A stretch of 64,000 bases of DNA, from the NCBI GenBank assembly GCA_022410635.1, contig JAJVDF010000234.1:1693331-1757330 (forward strand), read 5' to 3'. The translations under genes were made by a program, and so were the position numbers. The number at the start of each line of letters is the position of its first letter. Positions within the stretch are counted from its first letter, which is position 1. Below the pieces are notes generated by a model. That model saw nothing but the letters and a program-made list of their open reading frames with translations, was not told the origin of the DNA and did not search any database. Shown here piece after piece: positions 46,088 through 58,312 of this stretch. The stretch comes from Tretioscincus oriximinensis. Taxonomy: Eukaryota; Chordata; Lepidosauria; Squamata; Gymnophthalmidae.

Positions 46088-47575
46088 CTATTTATTTTAT
46101 TTATTTATATTTTATACCGCCCTATACCCGTAGGTCTCAGGGCCGTTAACAATAAAATCATAATTTTAACACATTAAAAAACAGCCATATCTAAAAAATG
46201 GGGAGGATATAGTAGTTTTCTCAGTCAAAGGCCAGGCCAAAGTGTTTTCTGAAAGTGCACAAAGATGGTGATTGACACATCACAAGGGGGAGACCATTCC
46301 GTGTTCTCACCCTCTCTGCCACTCAGGGTGGTGATACAGTCAGGANGGGNCCCCCTACAGATCTTAAGGCANGGGCAGGCTCATATGGGAGAAGGTGTTC
46401 TTTTAGGTATTTGGGGCCCAACTTATNTAAGGCTTTAAAGGTTAGCATTAATACCTTGAATTGGGCTTGGTAGCAAATTGGCAGCCAGTGCAGNTCTTTC
46501 ANGACCGGTGTGATGTGTGTCTGGCCAGCAGTCTAGCTGCTGCATTCTGCACCACTGCAGCTTCCGAACCGTTTTCAAGGGCAGCCCCATATAGAGTGCA
46601 TTACAATAGTCCAAATACATTGCTACCAACTCTTAAACTCCGTAGCTTCTCCAGAAGGGTACCATGTTCAATGGTATCAAAAGCCACTGAGAGGTCCAGG
46701 AGGACCAACAAGGATCCATTGCCCCTGTCCCTCTCCTGGAGAAGGTCATCAACCAGGGTGACCAATGCAGTTTCCATGNCATAACCAGGCCTGAAGGCAG
46801 ATTGAAATGTGTCTAGATAATCCGTTTCTTCCAAGCATGCCTGCAATTGAACAGCCATGACCCTCTCCAGAACCCTGCCCAGGAAGGGTATGTTAGCCAG
46901 CAGGCAGTAGTTGTTTAACTCTTCTGGATCCAGGGAAGGCTTTTTGAGGAGAGGGTGCACCAGAAGAGCTAGCAGGACCACCACATTCCTCAAAGAAGCA
47001 TTCACTACTGCCTGAATGCATTCACTACAGCCGACTGGCTTTTATCATAAGGCAAGATGTTGGCCGAACCCCAACAAGCAGCTTGTCCACATCATCAGGG
47101 CACAACAATTTAAACTGATCCAAAATAACAGGATCAGACAGTTCTCTGGACACTTCTTCCTGGCTATTCACAAGAGTGGCATCCAATCCCACATGAATCT
47201 GAGCAACTTTGCCCTCAAAGTGCCTTGCAAATTTGTTGCAGCAGATATTGGATGGCCTTTGCCCTTGCACTCTTGGGCTGGATCTTATCAGGCCATTTAC
47301 CACTTGAAAGAGCTNTGNTGGACAATTACTCGAGGACACAATGGTAGTAGAGAAATAGTTCCTTTTCGCTGCCACCACCGCCACCTGGTAGGCTCAATAA
47401 TGTGCTCTAACGTGTTTGGTCAGACCCTTATTGGGATTTATGCCACCTGCACTCCAGCCATCCGCCTTGTTATTTCATCGCCCTTAACTCCCCAGAATAC
47501 CAGGGTGCTGTATGGGCTCCACAGATACACTAAGGGCACTTGGGAGCAATCGTGTCGATAGCACTGGTCATCTTC
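46088..47575 (-). mobile_element. L2 LINE, 5'-truncated, with internal deletion
   Basis: The left end is the inverted L2 terminus (TTTATTTATATTTTATACCG CCCTATACCCGTAGGTCTCA GGGC). Rightward, on the minus strand, coding sequence of an L2 ORF2 is readable from about 47560 down to about 46260. It is the only copy in the window that joins the CCGCCCT...AGGGCGG (TAAA)n 3' end to protein sequence, and it therefore identifies the five or so short 3' ends elsewhere as L2. At least nine single ambiguous bases fall in it. Confidence 0.88.
46260..47560 (-). pseudogene. L2 ORF2 remnant lacking the reverse transcriptase core
   Basis: Upstream block at 47025-47384: AVVAAKRNYFS, LFQVVNGLIRSSP, then LDQFKLLCPDDVDKLLVGVRP. 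RT N-terminal block at 46640-47005: LLKKPSLDPEELNNYCLLANI (NYRPISLL-type), FLGRVLERVMAVQLQACLEE, FQSAFRPGY, then LLDLSVAFDTIEHGTLLEKL (first catalytic Asp). The sequence then jumps, near 46625, to the C-terminal block YLDYCNALYMGLPLKTVRKL and beyond. The GVPQGS and YADD segments of about 150 codons expected between them are absent, so this copy was disabled by an internal deletion as well as by frameshifts. Confidence 0.85.
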
Positions 47576-49080
47576 CGATTAGTATTAACTAATACTAATG
47601 TGTATTAGTTTTTTTTTTTTACAATTTCTCATAACCTGCCCTAGGACCGACGTTGGAGCATGGGATATAAATTCCTATTTTTTTTTAATTGAAACAATGA
47701 AGTACAAAGCTTTTTGCACATTGCTTTACCACTCCTGAAATGTTTACACTGACNAAATTCCATACAACACTGGATAAGTGAAATGGGCTTTCGAAGCAAT
47801 CAGTTTTAAATTAATCAAATCATGAAAGTGCTTTTGTGTGGNCATCATGCAGATTGTCTGAGCATCACTTCATGTTTGCAATTTTGTTGTTGAGAGTTGT
47901 CCAGAAAATGTGATTATTTATTCAGACAACAGCCTTTATGTTACATTTCCATTTGAATAAGATGATGTGAATCTCAAATAATCTAACAGAAATGCATCAG
48001 GAATGGTCAGTTAATGAAAAATAACTAATGGCTTTGGACACTTCATCTATTGAACCAAGACTGAGCATGAATGAAAGCTTGAATGAACATAGCCCAAGCA
48101 TGAATGACTTATTGTTTTTCATTTGAACTGAAGAAACACTCTGAAGTAAGGATGGCATTAGACCCTAATGCAAGTCAATCATTCTGATTTCATGAAATTC
48201 ATATTATAAACAAGGTAATTACAAATTATATTGCCACAAATAATAACATAAAAACATTCATTAGTATTCAAGAGCTATGAAATAAGAAAGTCCTAAATTG
48301 NTTTCATGCCAGTACAACTGGATTCAAATATTGTTCATGCTTTTCTGGTTAAATAAACAAGCTTTGGATTCTTTGTATCAGCCAAAACAGAAACAACTAT
48401 TAGATAGAAAGAAAAACATGAAACTTCTCAATAGTAAGCACACCCATTTCTAAAGATTATANAATCTACAATTAACCATGGAAATAACAAAACAAGCCTT
48501 TCAATAAAGAACTTGACGTTACATTAGGCAGAATTGCCCTCTCAACAAAGGCAGAAGATAATCAGGTTTTCAGAATCAGAAAAAGAAAATCTAAAAGTGC
48601 TTATGATATAGCACAAAGCCACACTGAGTTAATGAAAACAGCAATAATGCCTGGGAAGGTGACATAGAAAGTGCTGAAAAGTAAAAATCTGAGTAACTGN
48701 CTGAATCTGACTCTGGAAAGTATCAAATGTGCTCCTAAAATTACAGAATTAAAAGACAAAATGGGGAATTTCCATCTGGCTGAATTCTTAGACGTTTCAA
48801 GGCTATCATCTTGCAGTCCCAAACTGAAAAAATGAGAAGCCAGAATTTTCATATGTAAAAACGTTATTTTTGCAAGTACTTGTGGGAAAAGAAGGAAATA
48901 GCAAATAGTTAATAATTACAAATCAGTGCTCTTCCCACTCCTTACCATTCTGCATTCAGATACAGTACAAAAAAGAGCATCTCTGAGTGACTAAGATATG
49001 TTTGGAAAGTTGATTTATTGTAATTCCCCCCTCCCTCCTAATGATTACATAAGTCTAGAAAAAATAAATTATTATATACT
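47576..49080. other. Unassigned AT-rich sequence
   Basis: No gene or recognised repeat seen. Confidence 0.35.
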
Positions 49081-49120
49081 ACTTAAAACAATTAAAGGAA
49101 CACTTTAGCATAACATTTTT
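49081..49120 (+). repeat. Single Tc1-like terminal repeat
   Basis: CTTAAAACAATTAAAGGAAC ACTTTAGCATAAC matches the left end of the 41150 hairpin (CTCAAAACAATTACAGGAAC GCTTTAACATAA). No opposing end is visible, so this is a broken copy. Confidence 0.5.
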
Positions 49121-49124
49121 AATG

Positions 49125-49790
49125 CTGAAAAAAAGCCACCCTCGCTTTATACACAGGTGCAGTGCAGGTGTTCTCCAGTCTCTTCCACTCCCCTGGAGCT
49201 GCCTTGGTTGTCCTTNCCTTTTCCTCCAGCCTTGGGTGGGACTACACTTCCCAGCATGCTCCAGTGTCNTCCTTCCTTGAGCCTGCGCANTTGTTCATTG
49301 GCAGCTGCTGCTACCTTTGCTGTCTCCCTCTGGACCAATGCCTGAGGTGGGTTTCAGTAGCACCCCAGTGCNCAGGCNCCAGAGGAGAGCAGCAGCAGCA
49401 GTGGCAGCAGAGGTCATCATCTCATCACTATCCAGCAAGGTGAGGGTGATGTAGTACCAGAGCCTCCCTGTTGCCAGNATCCTTTATATGTGCCTGATAG
49501 TCCCGGGCTTGGGGCCCAAGAAGCAGATGCCAACCCCCAACCCNCCAGGAGCCTTCAGCACNTGNCCCTGAGGACTGTGNAGCCCCATGGGAGGCTGCNG
49601 GGCCCAGGAGGTGACGGTCACCTTGGATGGGCACAGAGGAGGCGTTGGGTTCTTTTCCTTCCTTCGTTCCCCCCTGCTGCATTTCCCACCCTAGGCTTAT
49701 ACTTGAGTCAATAAGTTTCCCCAGGTTTTTTTGTGGTAAAATTAGGTGCCTCGGTTTATATCCGGGTCAATGTACATACGGTAGATGTGG
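49125..49790. repeat. GC-rich interspersed repeat with many ambiguous bases
   Basis: The left edge GCTGAAAAAAAGCCACCCTC GCTTTATACAC and the right edge GGCTTATACTTGAGTCAATA ... GTGCCTCGGTTTATATCCGG GTC contain opposed GGCTTATA / TTTATA motifs. Such CTTATACTTGAGTCAATAAG type ends occur in a common squamate repeat, probably a non-autonomous DNA element. The interior is CTG/CAG-rich and holds 11 single N's between 49217 and 49599, far above the background of the window. Confidence 0.45.
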
Positions 49791-52678
49791 GATGATGTTT
49801 ATTAGGGGGGTTTCTTGCATGTCCCTGTGTTGTGATAGCATCATGATAGCATCAATATTTCTCAANAATCAAGACTATTGTGGGGAAAGGTGGGAATGGA
49901 TTCAGCCTCCCCTACCTCAGTACTTCCACAATCTTGATATTTCAGTGGAGAGGAGGGTGGGAGACTGGAAATCAGTGACTTCAGTCTTTGTACTGGCAAT
50001 ANCAGTGACATGTTCTCTGTACTCCTGCTAAATTAATTAACTATGGTACTAATTTAACACTGATCTTACTCCTCCTTCCGCTGCCACANATATTTGGGTA
50101 CATCCATGAATGTCAGCTTCGTTCAACCTGACACTTTTTATGACTGTAATTTTTGCCTATGTGAGCTTTTTATTCACGCTAAACTAACAGAGATTTTTCC
50201 TACCCTCAAAGAAACCTGACTATAAAGTGCCTTATTCACTGCGTAATATAGCATTCCATGTTACCAAACTAGCTCAGTCAATGTTAATTGCTTCACAACC
50301 ACAATCACAGTACAGTACAGACATTTTATATGCATACCAGCTATCAGGAGGTACAATATTTCCTGTTTTACACATTAAATTTAGTTTGTTCCTCTTTTAA
50401 GAGCACTTGCAATACATATTTGTTTAATTTCCTCTTAAATATGAAGTCTTTTAGATATTATAGGCCAGTCAGTAACTGGCATTACTGAAGCTTCAAATAA
50501 TAATGAAGTTATTATATTCATACCAAATGAGTCCATTAACAGACTTGAAATGANTTTGTTGAAGTAGCACAGAAGCCTCGAAATTTCATACATACAATGA
50601 GATCTGGAATTCACTTTTTGGTATTCCTGGATTGGCAGGTTTTGGCNTCTTCTCCCACTATCCACCTGGTATCATGGGAGCAGCATCACTGTCATCAATC
50701 ACAAGTGGAAACAGGATGTTTCTTCCTGTTTCCTGCCTAGGCCCCCATCCCCCCCCATGCACACACACACACACAAACACATGGCCACGGCCAGGAAGCA
50801 ACACNGTGAATCTCTGTAAGTGCAGTCTGTCTTACCAATGGATTTAAACTGGTCGACTTCATACAGCTATTGAGGAAGCAGAGAAATTAATTCTCCAAAC
50901 CTCTGGCACCTATTGGTCACCACTATTTACTGCAACAGTTCCCTGGCAACTGCAGCATATTGTTTCAACTCATAGGAAGCCATTAAATCAAGACAACATA
51001 TACAAGAACATGAGGAATGAACTGACACATTTGANCATCTAGTGCAGCAGCCTGCCTCACAGTGGCAACCAACAGTATGGAAATGAGATTTTCTCAGATG
51101 ACTATAAGTAACTGTATCTATAAATTCACTTGGCAAAGCTNTTTGCTTTTCCTATTGCAGTTAAATGTTATAGACATTAATAAAACAGTTCTTACATTTT
51201 GATGTGTCAGCACACTTCAAAAACATAGTTTGAAAATGGCTTAGAGGTAGCACCATGTGAACACCAATGTTCTTATTCTATCTATGAGTTACATTAAAAG
51301 CCATTAAAATGAATTTTCTGGGTTTTTACAAGACTTAGAGGCTGACTAGGATGGGAATGTTACCACCTCTAACCCATTTTCAAGTGACCTTTCTATACTG
51401 TATGTTCTTTGTAGAGCTTCTGTGGCTATAGTAATCTATTGTTCCCTTTGACTGACTGTGGCTTATTGCAATAGCAACCTATGCAATGAAGCCCATGGAG
51501 CAGAGAAGGACATGTGAAATTCAGTTGAAGCCTCTGCTTTCTTCTCTCTAACTTTGAATCACATCCCATTTTCCATTATTCTCATGGCAATCGTTCGTTT
51601 AGCTTGTTCTGTTACTTTTATGATATTCTGGTATTCACCCTAGTGCNTCAAGCCTCAGAGAAGATCAGAAGCTCAATTGCTGCTTTTAATAGAAATCATG
51701 CTTGCTTTGTTATTAGCCTAGAAAGATACAGGAAAAGCGTTGCACTGGCTTCTTACACTTTCTGTATCCTGAGAACTGAATTCCTCACACACACNCTACA
51801 CACTATATTCCTTAAAATAATAAAAAATAAAAATACAGAGGCTGACTCTTTAAAATGAGAGTGAAANCCCTTGACCATTTCTCCAATAAACTCCAGTGCA
51901 AAGAAGCCAGTCATGAAAAGGAACTAAAGCCAATTGCATTTCAATTGTTGTTAGTCTTGGTAGAATGCAGATTCCAGTCTTACTTATTTCTGTTTTGATN
52001 TTATTGTCCCTCAAACCTCAGCTTTTAGATGTCACTAACATACCCCATTTCAGNGTGCCTGACTTCTGGATGAGACAAATGAAACTGATACTCTCATAGA
52101 CCTTATCACCTTTTTATGGATGCCTGTTGATTTTATTCCTGGTAGTATTTCCTTTTTATTATTGTGGGTCGTTATTTTCACCAGTATTTTCATATACTGG
52201 AACTTTGCAAAAAGGAACTATATATAAAGCAAAATGAATTAGCGCTGCTTNGAAATAATATGCACTTAAAAAAAACCTTTCAAAGTAGTTGTAAGCATAA
52301 CACAGTAAAAATACAATGTACAGATGCAAAAACAGATGCATAACGTGGAAGAAAAAATACAACGAAGTAAATATGGAAAAATATACAAAATGTAAATACA
52401 ATAATAGCAAATTTACACTGGGTAACCTGCTTGTCAAATAATGCAACAGTGTGTAGTAAATAGTAGCAGAAAGAAGGCATAACGCTGAAAAAAGGAAGAC
52501 AAATTGGGGTAAAGAGCAGCCTTAAACTGACGAATTAACTTCTTTATTTAAGCNTGTGGGAGAGAATGTATTTAAATGCACTCCTTGATACACCTGATAG
52601 CTGATGCTTGACTAACATGCTCAAATAGGTACATTCTGCCAAACTGGTTCAAAGTAAGTAAAAAAAAGGAGGTTTTTT
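49791..52678. other. Unassigned sequence
   Basis: No gene recognised. It contains a short (AC)n run at 50760-50775. Many isolated ambiguous bases. Confidence 0.35.
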
Positions 52679-52845
52679 TTCTTTATCACACAATACTAGA
52701 ATCTGGGGATGGATTAAAAAAAATCTAATGTGCTGTAGATGTGTTGTAACAGAGCTATTACTGAGCCTTTGCAAATAGGACATAAGGCAGATCTAATTAA
52801 TCCACTTGTACTAAAGTGGATTAAATCAGGTAAATGTAAACCAGG
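52679..52845 (+). repeat. CR1 scrap joined to a TGTTGTAG dispersed repeat
   Basis: TCTTTATCACACAATACTAG AATC (52679-52705) matches the CR1 stretch TTTTCTCTATCACACAATAC TAGG at 11742. From 52722 the sequence is the TGTTGTAG repeat: TAATGTGCTGTAGATGTGTT GTAAC, GAGCCTTTGCAAATAGGA, and then a small inverted pair AATCCACTT/AAGTGGATT at about 52808-52830. Confidence 0.4.
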
Positions 52846-53149
52846 GCTTCCATAGTTACATAATTGGATAATACTACCAAGCATCAGAAGAATTGCCCTC
52901 CAAGCTTCAGTTCATAGCCTTTTACATCCACCAGTTGGTGCCTGAACTGTTTTTGGTAGTATTCTGTGTGATATTTGATGAGGAGGAGAAGAACTGAGTT
53001 TTGCACGTTATGCTCACTAGTGAGCTTCCTGACAGTATGCTAGACTAAGATTAAAAACAGTTAATGTTTATTATCAATTATAGGTTGAAAAATTTCTAAT
53101 GAACATCAACATGGGTTTTCTGAAAATATATTCTGGCTACAACATAATA
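52846..53149. other. Unassigned AT-rich sequence
   Basis: Nothing recognised before the L1 fragment. Confidence 0.3.
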
Positions 53150-54060
53150 CCCTATTTACCATCATTAATAGTCATGAGTTCAAAGATGCCATGTGCGATA
53201 TCAGAGCTAGAAGAAATTATAAAGCGGAAGTTGGAGGGATAAAAGAAATTGGTCAGGGCTATTTATGATAAAATAATTTTACATAATTACAATAATCAAA
53301 AGTTATTAAGGGATTATTGGATAGAAGAAATCCCTCAGTTGAATAATNTATGAGAACAATGGGTGAATACAATGAGTAATTTTAAGGATGATAGAATTCG
53401 GGAGACGGAATTAAAAATAATCTCTCAGTGGTATAGGACACCATGCCAACTGTTTCATATGATTAGAATTTCATCAATGTGTTGGCATGGATGTCAAAAC
53501 AGAGGGTTCTATACCCACATGTGGGCATATTGCCCATATATTATATCTTTCTGGAACAAAATTATTGAAGAAATCAAAAAAATTACGAATGTCACGATCC
53601 CCCATAACCTGGTTCTCTTCTGCAACTGATGTTACAAATGTGGCAATGGAAGATCAATAACTGATAATCTATGCTATTTTAGCAAGTCATCTGGTGTTAG
53701 CAAAAGGATGGAAAGAACGGGACAAATGGACAATTGATGAATGGACAAGCTACATGACTGATTTCATGAAATTTGACTTTCTCCAGGAGAAAAGGATGAA
53801 ATCCATTGGTCTCAAATAAAACCAAATTGAACTCTCAAATGGCAAAGGCTNATTGCCTATGGGCTGTTTTCCTCAATGAACCAGCAATTCTCCCAAGCTA
53901 TTCTAATGTTCATGGATTTGAGACTGATTTTGTAATACCACTATATTTAGCTGTTCAGAGGGTGGTGGTTGGGTTTTTTTATCTTTGTATTTATTTGTGT
54001 TTCTGAATTTGTGTTTTTGTTGTTTGTCTTTATAAAACAAAATAAAAGAAAAAAAGAAAA
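53150..54060 (+). mobile_element. L1-clade LINE 3' fragment
   Basis: The 3' part of an L1 ORF2 is followed by a short A-rich end (AAAATAAAAGAAAAAAAGAA AATA at about 54036-54062). The recognisable C-terminal block is described in the entry for 53363-53629. Coding resemblance begins around 53220. The A-rich tail, unlike the octamer or TAAA tails of CR1 and L2, supports L1. Left boundary uncertain. Confidence 0.7.
53363..53629 (+). pseudogene. L1 ORF2 C-terminal remnant
   Basis: An 88-codon frame contains ELKIISQWYRTPCQLFHMIR, SSMCWHGCQNRGFYTHMWAY CP and FWNKIIEEIKKITNVTIPHN LVLF. The C-x-x-x-C ... H-M-W-x-x-C-P spacing followed by FW..I..EI is the Cys-rich C-terminus of L1-clade ORF2 proteins. 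Stops on both sides and the loss of all upstream RT make it a relic. Confidence 0.75.
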
Positions 54061-55007
54061 TATANTTAATCTGATACAGTGTTTATGATGCCAATAAATA
54101 CTGACAGAATTTCAGTAAACTCAGGGGGGTAACCTAATTATTTCCTTAAAACTAAAGCCAACAGGATGGATCAGATCATTAAAATTGTGAGGAATATGGG
54201 AAAANTCAAAACATCCTATAATCGCTGTGTGCAAAATCCTTCCAGAATAAGATGCACAATAAGATACATTTATATGCACTGCCCATATGCATCAGCCAAC
54301 ATACTGCTTCCATGTTTTATTCTTGTTGCATGTGTCTGCGGCATTTATACAGAAAATTAATATGATAAGCAGTGACCCTCTTTTATAAATATTCATCATC
54401 ATGCATTTTGAAATCAGTCAATGCTGTGTGCAGTGAGAACATTGCATGCCATTGATATATGGGCTTTTAACTTCACAGAGTTCTACAAACAATAATCCAT
54501 TAAAATTCATAAATCCCAAGCTGTATCCTTTTTATCATTTGAATGGATCAAAAAAGAGAAAGTGGAAAGGTTAATAGTTTTATCAAGGCTGCAGCAGATA
54601 CAACATCAGCAAGATAAAATTTCTGAAGAACAAGGTGCACTTCAAAAACAGCAAGAGCCGTGGCAATTACTTAAAGCATTTAAAAACGAGGTTTCATTTA
54701 AAGCTCAGTGGAGCCCTGTCTTGAGGTTCATGTTTCTAACTCTTTTTAGTTCTGTACATAATATGCTGGATGCTTCTACTTAAATTATTATCAACAGCAA
54801 TATTGTTGTAGGGTGGAGGACATCTAGATTAAGTATCTTTGAGTTCATGCCGTTATCACAGCCTTGTGTATGTTATGAAAGTGGCATTTTATAGTTTGTT
54901 GACATCTTTAGAAAGATAGCTATTGGGATTATTATAGAACTAGTGGAATAAAATCCACTGCCCTAGGGACACAGCAGGCTCTAGTGTTCTCTCTAAGACA
55001 GTGGGCT
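54061..55007. other. Unassigned AT-rich sequence
   Basis: A 73-codon frame at 54562-54783 (+) has a glutamine-rich stretch, but I recognise no family and see no gene structure around it. Confidence 0.3.
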
Positions 55008-55147
55008 TAATTCTTCTTCTTTTTCTTCTTTTTTCTTTTCCTCTTTTTCTTGTTGTTGTTGTTGTTGTTGTTCTTGTTGTTGTTCTTCTCATTGTTCTTC
55101 TTCTTGTTGTTGTTCTTCTTCTTCTTGTCCTTGTTCTTGTCCTTCTT

Positions 55148-55177
<30 letters not shown>
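55008..55177 (+). repeat. Compound (CTT)n/(GTT)n microsatellite
   Basis: CTT-rich sequence, a GTT array, mixed GTT/CTT and finally a clean CTT run of about a dozen units. Read as protein it gives only V/L runs. Confidence 0.95.
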
Positions 55178-55178
<1 letters not shown>

Positions 55179-57871
55179 AGCAGGAAGCACCTTTTAATTT
55201 TATGACTGCTGTTTAAATTTCATAGTGGTACGTTAAAAAGGGATGGATATTGACCTTTATGGCAAATAATAAATGGAAGCATCAAATTTTATTATTATTT
55301 CCCTTCTGTTTTCCATGAAGGAATGGGGCCAGTTTCCATGATTGTAACTCTTTTTAATGTATAATTTGAATTTCAAACCAGCTTTTGCACACTTCCTCTT
55401 CAAACTCATCAAGACACTTCTCAGGTCTTCTTTTGTCATAAAAGTATTATCATCTGCATGTCTGAGAAAGGTGATAGTTCATATAAGACATCATATACAA
55501 CGTGTGCAATCTGGCAGCTGCTAGGCTATAATGATGAGGTATTAGCTGTTGAGGAAAACAATACAGAATTGATTTATGAGTTTACCTTTAAACACTGAAA
55601 CCTTAGTAATTCCTTAGGGGCCTCTCTGATAAATTGGAAACTATGTTCTTTATAAATCAATATCTGCATAGAAAGGGAAGAGATCAAAAAGCATAATTCT
55701 TCAATTTCAGATGAAGAGAAGTTCCCTGCTAGCTGTTGTTTGGTCTCTAAACATCAGAAGCCCAAGGGGATTTGGCAGAAATCTGGATGGGCAAAAGTTA
55801 AGCCCCATCCAACAAGATCACAATCAGAAAATTAATTGCCAGATGCAATTTTGATAGGCAAGGAAGACTTCCTTTCCATAAAGATTAGTTGTGATTTGGA
55901 CACTGGAACAGGCATTAATTCCAAGACATCTATGGGCTGAAGAGATCACATTAAAAGGTGACTGCATCCACACACCAGGCTCGTGGCTGGAAGGAAGACT
56001 AAATTGTGGGCTGTCATTGCTCATTGCACTGAAATGGCCTATTGCTTTGTGAGTTCTTGTCACAGAGAAAGAATTCAGTTGCAGTGTGCCTCAGGGAGTC
56101 ATTCCCATTGCCCTATGCAGACGTGTGGCATGGAGGACCCTGTGGCTGTTTGATATTTCAGCACAAAGTTGCGTGAGANGAGGTGTCCAGCCTCCATCGC
56201 AGTAGGTGTGCCGACCAGTGGAGGCTGGTGCAATTTGAGGCGGGGGGGGGCACAGATTCCTCCAGCCTCAGCAAAGTTAGGAAAGCGGCTAGAAGGAGGC
56301 ACATTCAGGCACTTGCCAGTCTCTCTCTCAGTCTGCAAGTTGAATGTCAATGCAAAATGGCATCTCTATGAAAACTGAGAGAGAGACTGTAGCCCTTCCT
56401 AGGCAGCCCTCCCATTGGTTCAGGGATTGGCAACCCCTTTTGCAAATTAAAAAAGCTGCCTGGAGCTTTTTGATATGTTGGCAGCTCCTCTATGAAAGGA
56501 GATTTTATAATTGATTTTAATCTCTGAGTGTTCGCCCTATCCACCAAACACAGTGGCCAGCTGCCACTTGTCCTGACAGTTTCCATGGTAGTGTTGCAGT
56601 CNTCGGGAGGAGGGATCAGGCAGTACCATGAAATATCGAGGTAAGTGCAGGTGGGGGATGTGAGCTCCTGAAGTCCATATAACCTTAAAATACACTATAA
56701 CCTATCCAATTATACTTCTAGGCAGACCATAATTTTGCTGTGTAAATTTTATCCATTTAAAGCTCCTTTTCGTTCAATTCAGTTTGCTCTTTGCCATGAT
56801 TTGTGGCCTAAATGATCTATGATTGACTGAAAAGAGCATTCTTATGAAGTGATAGGAGGCTTTCCTTTTTTATTTTGATGTGACCACACAACGCAATGAT
56901 ATCCAAAAGCCAGCAGCAGCATACTGGGCTCAAAAGAATGCACAAGGATGCTGTTACACATATACTCTGGCTGGCACTTTGCACATGCCCAGAGATATCC
57001 TAGGGATCATTTGTTTGGGGGCTTGGCACATAGAAAGAGATATTAAATGATATTCCTATCATTCCTTCATTGGATCTGTGGAGATTGCTTGCAGAATTCC
57101 AAATGGCATCTGTGTTCTTCTGTGTGTCTAGGTGTAAGGGGGGAGAGGATATTGTCTGAGAAAGCAAGTCCTGCTGCCTGTGAGCTGGAGTTTTCTTTTA
57201 CTGTATTCCTGTGGTTTCTCTTATAGATTTGCTTGTGGAGGAACAAAAAGGGTGCTCCTGAACACAGTACAGTAACCTTTGGAACATGCACTCAATTCAT
57301 GTGCAAAAAGGAAGCCATTTCACAGTATTATGGGACTTGGCCAGGTAAGAAAGCAACAATTTTAGGTGCATCTTTTGTTTGAGAAAGGCAGAGGGAAAAT
57401 AAGTTAATTTGTTTTACTTCCTTCTTATTTCAGAGTCTAGATTCATGACATGGTCCCTATTTTTTCCTTCAAATAGTCCAGAACCTTCCGTTTCAGAATG
57501 CATAACACTATATGGGTGTTCTGAGGTTTCATCATTACAACTCTAAAAACTCGGTCCTTGTGCAGCAGAAAGGGGGAAAGAAAATGTGCATATTCTAGAA
57601 CAACATTCTGACTGAAACAGGGAAGAGCTTTTGAGAAAAGGAGTCCCAACCCCTCTCTCAAAAACAGTTTCTTCTTGCTGCCTCTTTTTGAGCACCATTG
57701 CCTTTTGATTTGATGAACAAAAGGCATCTTGCATGCCTTTCTTATACTTTGTTTGCAAAAATGAGAGGAACGTAAGTGGTTACAGAGGAAGTATGAAGGG
57801 ACTTTTGTTTCCATCTTTCTCACATTGATGCACATGCACTGCTCCACAGATACACTTAGCAACTTAACTTA
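55178..57871. other. Unassigned sequence
   Basis: No gene or classified element seen. A GC-richer patch near 56200-56330 contains a GGCGGGGGGGGGC run. Confidence 0.35.
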
Positions 57872-58147
57872 GCAGGCACAGATAGGTCAGTCACTAAGNA
57901 AGCTGTCTCTCATCTGGGAGACTGGGTTTTGAAACCCTGTGTTGGACGTGGGGAGAGGTGAGCACCTTCCACTAGCCTGTAGGTCTAGCCAACCCAGCTA
58001 TTCGAAAGCAAACATTGCAAGAAATTGCAATTGACTGCAAGTAGATACATGAGAAACCCCTCAGTCTGGTGGGGAAGATAGAATGTCAGCCTTTGGGCAA
58101 AATACCACTGTAAGCCGCTTTGTGTCCCTTTAAAAAGGTGAGAAAAG
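57872..58147 (+). mobile_element. tRNA-derived SINE, tail running into an assembly gap
   Basis: It follows the 3949 copy almost base for base in the body: GCAGGCACAGATAGGTCAGT, GGGTTTTGAAACCCTGTGTT GGACGTGGGGAG, AGCACCTTCCACTAGCCTGT AG, GCCGCTTTGTGTCCC, AGGTGAGAAAAG. The box B position has mutated to a perfect GGTTTTGAAACC palindrome. The 3' tail is lost in N's and then continues as CTT repeats. Confidence 0.85.
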
Positions 58148-58217
58148 NNNNNNNNNNNNNNNNNNNNNNNNNNNNNNNNNNNNNNNNNNNNNNNNNNNNN
58201 NNNNNNNNNNNNNNNNN
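58148..58217. other. Assembly gap (70 N)
   Basis: The only long N run in the window, located between the SINE 3' domain and its CTT array. Confidence 0.99.
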
Positions 58218-58312
58218 CTTCTTCTTCTTCTTCTTCTTCTTCTTCTTCTTCTTCTTCTTCTTCTTCTTCTTCTTCTTCTTCTTCTTCTTCTTCTTCTTCT
58301 TCTTCTTCTTCT
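58218..58312 (+). repeat. (CTT)n trinucleotide array
   Basis: About 32 uninterrupted CTT units visible after the gap; the true length is unknown. The SINE at 3949-4264 ends in a short interrupted CTT tail, so this array is best explained as expansion of the SINE tail. Confidence 0.95.

Noticed and set aside
50760..50775. (AC)n run as a regulatory Z-DNA site
   Set aside because: Too short and without context to claim more than a simple repeat.
55001..55216. Hydrophobic V/L-rich open frame resembling a membrane segment
   Set aside because: It is translation of CTT/GTT trinucleotide repeats.
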